A stretch of 47,134 nucleotides of DNA from JBCCGI01 sp039029355 (GTDB lineage: Bacteria; Planctomycetota; UBA1135; GCA-002686595). Every line of letters starts with the position of its first letter. The first letter of the stretch is position 1. Position numbers and translations under genes: made by a program. The DNA lies in NCBI GenBank assembly GCA_039029355.1, contig JBCCGI010000063.1:1-47134 (forward strand), given 5' to 3'. Below, one piece after another: positions 42,419 through 47,134 of this stretch. A model generated the notes under the pieces. It was not told the DNA's origin. It searched no databases and worked only from the letters and a program-made list of their open reading frames with translations.

Positions 42419-43419
42419 AGCCTCGCTTCGTGCTGATCGGGCTCGCGGCGTTCGCGCTCCTGGTCCTCGGATCGGGGGTCTGCTACTCGGTCCGCGAGAC
42501 CCAGCAGGTGATCCTGACCCAGTTCGGCAAGCCGGTGGGGGAACCCGTCGTAGAGGCCGGCCTGCACTTCAAGCTGCCCTTCATCCAGACCGTCAACCGC
42601 ATCGACCGGCGCATCCTCGAGTGGGACGGGCAGCGCACCGAGATGCCGACCAAGGACAAGCTCTACATCTCGGTCGACACCTTTGGGCGCTGGCGGATCA
42701 CCGAGCCGCTGGAGTACTTCCGCCGCCTGCGCGACGAGCGGAGCGCGCAGTCGCGACTGGAGGACATCCTCGGCAGCGAGACCCGCAACGCGATCGCCAA
42801 GCACAACCTGATCGAGCTGATTCGAACGACCAAGGGGCGCACCCCGGCGCTCGACGAGAGCCTCGAGGAGATCCGCGAGGGCGCGGGCCAGATCGGGGTG
42901 CTGCACCCGATCTCGAAGGGCCGCAAGCGGATCGAGGAGGAGATCCTCGCCGCCGCCAAGGTCAAGCTGGCCGAGTTCGGTATCGAGCTCCTCGACGTGC
43001 GCTTCAAGCGCATCAACTACAACCCGAGCGTCGTCGAGAAGATCTACGAGCGCATGATCTCCGAGCGCCAGCAGATCGCTTCCCGCTTTCGCTCCGAGGG
43101 CGAGGGCGAGGCGGCCAAGATCCTGGGCGCCAAGGAGCGCGACCTGAGCGAGATCACCTCCGATGCCTACCGGCGCGTCCAGGAGACCCGCGGCCAGGCC
43201 GACGCCGAGGCGACCGACATCTACGCCCAGGCCTACGGCCAGAGCCTCGAGGCGCGCGAGCTCTACTCGTTCCTCAAGACGATGGACACCTACCGCGAGA
43301 TCCTCGACGGGGACACGACGCTGGTGCTGTCGACCGAGAGCGAGCTCTTCCGCTTCCTCGACGCGGGCTCGGCGATCGGCGCGAAGGAAGCGGGAGCGGC
43401 CGGCGCAGAGGGTCGCTAG
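42415..43419 (+). CDS. hflC: HflC, membrane protease regulator (SPFH)
   Basis: 334 residues from ATG 42415, preceded by GGAGGT (Shine-Dalgarno, about 42403) and overlapping the hflK stop by four bases. One N-terminal helix (FVLIGLAAFALLVLGSGVC), then VRETQQVILTQFGKPVGEPV, EAGLHFKLPFIQTVNRIDRR and the SPFH core with RMISERQQIASRFRSEGEGE, a strong coiled-coil region with LEARELYSFLKTMDTYREIL, all as in HflC. The final roughly 20 residues are Ala/Gly-rich. It acts as the partner of HflK in the periplasm-facing cage. Confidence 0.92.
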   Translation: MKPRFVLIGLAAFALLVLGSGVCYSVRETQQVILTQFGKPVGEPVVEAGLHFKLPFIQTVNRIDRRILEWDGQRTEMPTKDKLYISVDTFGRWRITEPLEYFRRLRDERSAQSRLEDILGSETRNAIAKHNLIELIRTTKGRTPALDESLEEIREGAGQIGVLHPISKGRKRIEEEILAAAKVKLAEFGIELLDVRFKRINYNPSVVEKIYERMISERQQIASRFRSEGEGEAAKILGAKERDLSEITSDAYRRVQETRGQADAEATDIYAQAYGQSLEARELYSFLKTMDTYREILDGDTTLVLSTESELFRFLDAGSAIGAKEAGAAGAEGR

Positions 43420-43630
43420 CGGAGCGTGGCGGCTGCCGTCCAGGTCGACCCGCCAGGATCCAAGCGGCCACGGCACCAATCCTCGCGTTCGTCATGCTCG
43501 CGATCGAGGCCGCCGCGCACGCGACCCTCGCCGAGCGCTTCGTGACCCGGCGTCTGGTCGAGCCCTGCGGCGTGGCCGGCGCTGCGGATGCCGTCCGTGC
43601 CCGCAGGCGCCGAACTACCGCCGCAGGGCA

Positions 43631-44017
43631 CTAGCGCGACAGCGTATCGAGGATCGCGTTCATCACCCGATCCGCCGTCTCGCCCTTGGCGAAGCCGAAC
43701 TTGGTCGCGTCGACCGTGACGATCGTGCGGTCGAGGTCGTAGGCGTGGACCTCGATCGTGACGTCCGCACCGTCGACCTCGCCCGTGATCACGCGCGGGT
43801 ACTCCTGCACCTCGATCGTCGTCATGCTGAGGATCTCCATGCGCTCCTTGGAGATCGCCCAGACCTCGTCCACGTCGAAGCTGACCGTCGCGGTCCGCAG
43901 GTCGTTGGGGAGCACCTCACGGCTCACGAGGAAGCCAGCCGCCGCACCGGCGGCGGCGGCGACGCAGCTCGTTCCGAGGGGGACGAGTGCCAGGGAGAGA
44001 AGCAGAGCTTTGCGCAT
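43631..44017 (-). CDS. DUF3568-family lipoprotein
   Basis: 128 residues from ATG 44017. MRKALLLSLALVPLGTSCVAAAA is a lipoprotein signal with Cys18. A small-residue stretch AAAAGAAAGFLVSREV follows, then one alpha/beta domain (TVSFDVDEVWAISKERMEIL, later GADVTIEVHAYDLDRTIVTV and FGFAKGETADRVMNAILDTL) matching DUF3568. It is probably a small membrane-anchored periplasmic protein of unknown function. It starts only 12 bases after the purQ stop on the same strand, so it may be cotranscribed with purine genes by position rather than function. It is convergent with hflC (211-bp gap without a gene). Confidence 0.82.
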   Translation of the reverse strand: MRKALLLSLALVPLGTSCVAAAAGAAAGFLVSREVLPNDLRTATVSFDVDEVWAISKERMEILSMTTIEVQEYPRVITGEVDGADVTIEVHAYDLDRTIVTVDATKFGFAKGETADRVMNAILDTLSR

Positions 44018-44029
44018 ATCGATGGATGT

Positions 44030-44854
44030 TTAGGCGTGGGTGAGAGTGCGCCCGGCTGCGGCATCGACGAGGGAGCGGAAGAACGCCGCGCCCTCTCCCT
44101 CGTCACGCGCCGGGAGGCGCGTCCAGCGAGGGTGGTTCCAGGGGGTCAGGTTGCGCTCGAGGTGGGGCATCAGTCCGAGCACGCGGCCGGTCGGATCGGT
44201 CAGGCCGGCGACGTCGCCGATCGAGCCGTTGGGGTTGTCGGGGTAGGCGACCGGGCCGTCGGCCTGACCGGAGGCGACCTGGCCCGGGCTGACGTAGCGT
44301 AGCGCGATCTGGCCGCGCTCCTCGAGGCGGCGGAAGGCGGCATCGTCGCGGACGACCAGGCGGCCCTCGGCGTGGGCCACGGGGCAGGGGTAGGTCTGGC
44401 CGGCGGGCAGCCACGCGGCGGCCGAGGCTTCGGCGCGCAGGGTGACCCAGCGCGCCTCGAAGCGGTTGGAGGCGTTGTCGGTGAGCGCGATGGAGCGCTC
44501 CTCGGGCGGCACGCCGGGCTCGAAGAGGCCCAGCTCGACCAGCACCTGGAAGCCGTTGCAGATGCCCAGCACGTAGCCGCCCTGGGCCAGGAAGGCCTGG
44601 ATCTCCTCGAAGAGGTGCTGGCGCAGCTCGACGCCGAAGACGCGGCCCGCGGCCACGTCGTCGCCGTAGCTGAAGCCGCCGGGCACGACCAGGATGTGGG
44701 CGCTCGCAAGCCGCGCGGGCTCGGCGATCAGCGCGTTCAGGTGGAGGAGCTCGACCTTCGACCCGGCGCCCTCGAAGGCGCGGACGGCCTCCTCGTCGCA
44801 GTTGATGCCCGCGGTCCGGACGACCAGCGTGCGCAGCTCTTGGCTCTCGTTCAT
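44030..44854 (-). CDS. purQ: Phosphoribosylformylglycinamidine synthase, glutaminase subunit
   Basis: 274 residues from ATG 44854, overlapping the purL stop by four bases. TLVVRTAGINCDEEAVRAFE is the PurQ start. VPGGFSYGDDVAAGR and LGICNGFQVLVELGLF carry the nucleophile Cys99; MPHLERNLTPWNHP supplies His231 and Glu233 of the class I amidotransferase triad. It releases ammonia from glutamine for PurL. The protein is longer than the 227-residue Bacillus form because of a larger middle region (SNRFEARWVTLRAEASAAAW onward), as seen in several other bacteria. The DUF3568 gene follows closely. Confidence 0.93.
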   Translation of the reverse strand: MNESQELRTLVVRTAGINCDEEAVRAFEGAGSKVELLHLNALIAEPARLASAHILVVPGGFSYGDDVAAGRVFGVELRQHLFEEIQAFLAQGGYVLGICNGFQVLVELGLFEPGVPPEERSIALTDNASNRFEARWVTLRAEASAAAWLPAGQTYPCPVAHAEGRLVVRDDAAFRRLEERGQIALRYVSPGQVASGQADGPVAYPDNPNGSIGDVAGLTDPTGRVLGLMPHLERNLTPWNHPRWTRLPARDEGEGAAFFRSLVDAAAGRTLTHA

Positions 44855-47134
44855 CCCTGGAATCCTCCCTGGAAGGCGCGGCGCAGGTCTTCGATAGGCA
44901 CCTCGGCGACGGTGCCGCCGCTCGTGCCGTGTATCCGCAGGACGTCGGACGAGGTGACCGCGCCGATCTCGGCGCACGCCCCGTGCTCGAAGCGGGCGGC
45001 GAAGTCGGCGGCGTGCTCGGGAGCGACCTCGCACAAAAAGCGCGTGCACGATTCGGAGAAGAGCCGCACGGCGTCGGCGTCGGCGCCGGAGGAGTCCTCG
45101 GCCGGCACCGCCTGCAGGTAGAGCGAGACGCCGAGGCACCCCGCGAAGGCCATCTCGGCTGCGGCGACGGCTAGGCCGCCCTCGCTCAGGTCGTGGCAGC
45201 TCGCCACCAGGCCGTCCGCGATGCAGGCGTGGAGCGTGCGCAGCAGGCCCGGAGCCTCGGCCAGGTCCGGCTGCGGCACGCGGCCACCGGCGAGCCCGCA
45301 GAGCTCTAGATAGTGCGAGCCCCCGAGCTCGACCCTCGTGCGTCCGACGAGGAACAGCTTGTTGTCCGCGCGCTTGGCGTCCATCGTCACGACGCGCCCG
45401 ACGTCGGGAACGCGTGCGAGGCACGTGATCAAGAGCGTCGGCGGGATCGAGATCGTGCGGTCGCCGACCTGGTACTCGTTGTTCAGGCTGTCCTTGCCCG
45501 AGACGAAGGGCGCGCCGTAGGCCTTCGCCGCGTCGTAGCAGGCCTGGGAGGCCTTGACCAGCGACCCCAGCCGGTCGGGCAGGTCGCAGTTGCCCCACGA
45601 GAAGTTGTCGAGCAGCGCGGCATAGTCGGGATCCGCGCCGACCGCGACCGCGTTGCGCAGCGCCTCGTCGATCGCCGCGGCGGCCATCGCGTAGGGGTCG
45701 AGCAGGCCGTAGGCGGGGTTGGTGCCGCAGGCGATGGTGAGCCCGCGGCGCGAGTCCGCCAGCGGCTGCAGCACCGCCGCGTCGCCGGGGCCGTCCGAGC
45801 GCTCGCCGACGAACGGCTTCGCCACCGAGCGGCCCTGCACCTCGTGGTCGTACTGACGGACGATCCACTCCTTGCTCTGGATGTTGAGCGCGCCGAGCAG
45901 GCCCAGGATCACCTCGCCCGTGTCGCCGGCGGCGGGGCAGCCCGGGTCCGGCAGGTCCGGCGGCGACCAGCTGGCCTTGCGCACCGGACGCGGCGTGCCG
46001 TCGTGGAGGAAGCCCATGTCGAGCTCGCAGATCAGCTCGCCCTGGTCCTTCACCCGCAGGCGGCGGTCGTCGGTGAAGGCGCCGAGCACCACCGCCTCGA
46101 CGTCCTCTGCGGCGAAGAGGGCGAGGAGCTGCTCTTCGTGCTCCGGCGGGACGGCGAGGACCATGCGCTCCTGCGCCTCGCTGATCCAGATCTCGTGCGA
46201 GGAGAGCCCGTGGTACTTCAGCGGCACGCGCGACAGGTCGACCTCGACGCCGCACTCCTCGCCCATCTCGCCGACGGCGGACGAGAAGCCGCCCGCACCG
46301 CAGTCGGTGATGCCGCGATAGAGGCCGCGGTCGCGCGCCTGCAGCAGCGCGTCCAGCACGCGCTTCTCGGTGATCGGGTCGCCGATCTGCACGGCCGAGG
46401 CCGAGACCTCTTCGGACTCCTCGTGCAGCGGCACCGAGGAGAAGGTCGCGCCGTGGATGCCGTCGCGCCCGGTGCGGCCGCCGACGGCGACGACCAGGTC
46501 GCCGGGGCGCACCTCCTTGTGCGAGGCCGAGTGGGGCAGCAGGCCGACCGTGCCCGCGTAGACCAGCGGGTTGGCGATGTAGCGCTCGTCGAACCACACC
46601 CCGCCGTTCACGGTCGGGATGCCCATGCGGTTGCCGTAGTCGCGCACGCCGGCGACGACGCCGCGCAGGATGCGGCGCGGGTGCAGCGTGCCCTTCGGCA
46701 CCGCTTCGCGCGCGGTGTCCGGCGGGCCGACGAAGAAGCAGTCGGTGCTGGCGATCGGCTTGGCGCCGAGGCCCGCGCCGAGCACGTCGCGGATCACGCC
46801 GCCGATGCCGGTGCCGGCGCCGCCGTAGGGGTCGATCGCGCTCGGGTGGTTGTGCGTCTCGACCTTGATGCAGACGTCCCAGCCATCTTCGAAGGCGAGG
46901 ATGCCGGCGTTGTCGACGAACACGCTGACGCAGAAGTCCCGGTCGAGCTCGTGCGTGGCGCGCGCGATCGTGCTCTTCAGCAGGTTGTCGATGCGCTCGG
47001 GGTCACGGCCGGGCTCCTCGAATTCGATGACGCCGGTGAGCGTCTTGTGCTTGCAGTGCTCGCTCCAGGTCTGGGCGAGGGTCTCGAGCTCGCAGGCCGA
47101 CGGCTCGCGGCCGAGCTCGCGGAAGTGGGCCTGG
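44851..47134 (-). CDS. purL: Phosphoribosylformylglycinamidine synthase, large subunit (5' partial)
   Basis: The frame is open from the window edge (first full codon at 47133) to TGA at 44851, 760 residues with the N-terminus missing. ETLAQTWSEHCKHKTLTG, near the visible start, is the PurL signature. KVETHNHPSAIDPYGGAGTG is the nucleotide loop, and GGRTGRDGIHGATFSS and YQVGDRTISIPPTLLIT (late) belong to the two AIRS-like halves. The enzyme makes FGAM from FGAR, ATP and ammonia supplied by PurQ. The visible region is already longer than small Bacillus-type PurL, so this is the longer, roughly 950-residue class. I see no purS; whether that part is fused lies outside the window. Confidence 0.95.
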   Translation of the reverse strand, partial: QAHFRELGREPSACELETLAQTWSEHCKHKTLTGVIEFEEPGRDPERIDNLLKSTIARATHELDRDFCVSVFVDNAGILAFEDGWDVCIKVETHNHPSAIDPYGGAGTGIGGVIRDVLGAGLGAKPIASTDCFFVGPPDTAREAVPKGTLHPRRILRGVVAGVRDYGNRMGIPTVNGGVWFDERYIANPLVYAGTVGLLPHSASHKEVRPGDLVVAVGGRTGRDGIHGATFSSVPLHEESEEVSASAVQIGDPITEKRVLDALLQARDRGLYRGITDCGAGGFSSAVGEMGEECGVEVDLSRVPLKYHGLSSHEIWISEAQERMVLAVPPEHEEQLLALFAAEDVEAVVLGAFTDDRRLRVKDQGELICELDMGFLHDGTPRPVRKASWSPPDLPDPGCPAAGDTGEVILGLLGALNIQSKEWIVRQYDHEVQGRSVAKPFVGERSDGPGDAAVLQPLADSRRGLTIACGTNPAYGLLDPYAMAAAAIDEALRNAVAVGADPDYAALLDNFSWGNCDLPDRLGSLVKASQACYDAAKAYGAPFVSGKDSLNNEYQVGDRTISIPPTLLITCLARVPDVGRVVTMDAKRADNKLFLVGRTRVELGGSHYLELCGLAGGRVPQPDLAEAPGLLRTLHACIADGLVASCHDLSEGGLAVAAAEMAFAGCLGVSLYLQAVPAEDSSGADADAVRLFSESCTRFLCEVAPEHAADFAARFEHGACAEIGAVTSSDVLRIHGTSGGTVAEVPIEDLRRAFQGGFQG

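Noticed and set aside
43494..43634. A 46-codon frame after hflC
   Set aside because: Arg-rich, no ribosome binding site and no similarity I can see; it also runs over the end of the DUF3568 gene.

Overview
This is a very GC-rich (roughly 70% by eye), gene-dense chromosomal window. The gene content resembles a free-living Planctomycetota bacterium or a near relative: a formylglycine-type sulfatase, a Tat-exported Gfo/Idh/MocA oxidoreductase, many secreted proteins built from VCBS/FG-GAP, IPT/TIG, beta-helix, spondin/CHRD and reprolysin-like domains, and few Shine-Dalgarno sequences before the secreted genes. I inferred the phylum from content, not from a marker search. I saw no phage, insertion sequence, CRISPR array or rRNA.

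Regions. 1-3.2 kb: end of an unknown gene, a secreted IPT protein and a secreted zinc metalloprotease. 3.2-6.3 kb (minus): VTC-domain polyphosphate polymerase, DUF4956 membrane protein and CotH-like kinase, tightly packed. 6.3-11.3 kb: sulfatase, a divergent beta-helix protein, a long inverted repeat, a Tat-type metallophosphatase, a DUF454 membrane protein and a hypothetical. 11.5-18.7 kb: TonB-dependent receptor divergent from a DUF4382-like lipoprotein, a spondin+CHRD protein and an SGNH-like secreted protein. 18.8-28 kb: DUF805-SRPBCC fusion, unknown exported protein, AmpG-like MFS transporter, HEAT+VWA protein with an apparent frameshift, and a large FG-GAP protein. 28.1-34.2 kb: tRNA-Arg(TCT), a membrane protein whose stop lies inside that tRNA, a divergent TetR regulator, a broken DUF1579-like gene, a VOC protein, a coiled-coil Cys-rich protein, the oxidoreductase and an ankyrin protein. 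34.2-37 kb (minus): fatty acyl-AMP ligase, acyl carrier protein and acyltransferase, then tRNA-Pro(TGG). 37.1-39.7 kb: purD, a glycosyltransferase and a Fur-family regulator in one overlapping unit. 39.8-43.4 kb: a degenerate FixL-like kinase with an intact FixJ-like regulator, then hflK-hflC. 43.6-47.1 kb (minus): purL (cut by the window edge), purQ and a DUF3568 lipoprotein.

Themes. Five otherwise unrelated secreted proteins end in what looks like the same C-terminal module of about 95-135 residues, perhaps a surface-display or secretion domain. Three compact minus-strand or overlapping modules look like functional systems: VTC/DUF4956/CotH, FAAL/ACP/acyltransferase and pseudokinase/FixJ. 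Purine synthesis is split between two loci (purD; purL-purQ). Two genes show apparent frameshifts at short simple repeats, and a third lacks an orthodox start just after a G7 run. Raw reads should be checked before these are taken as biology.
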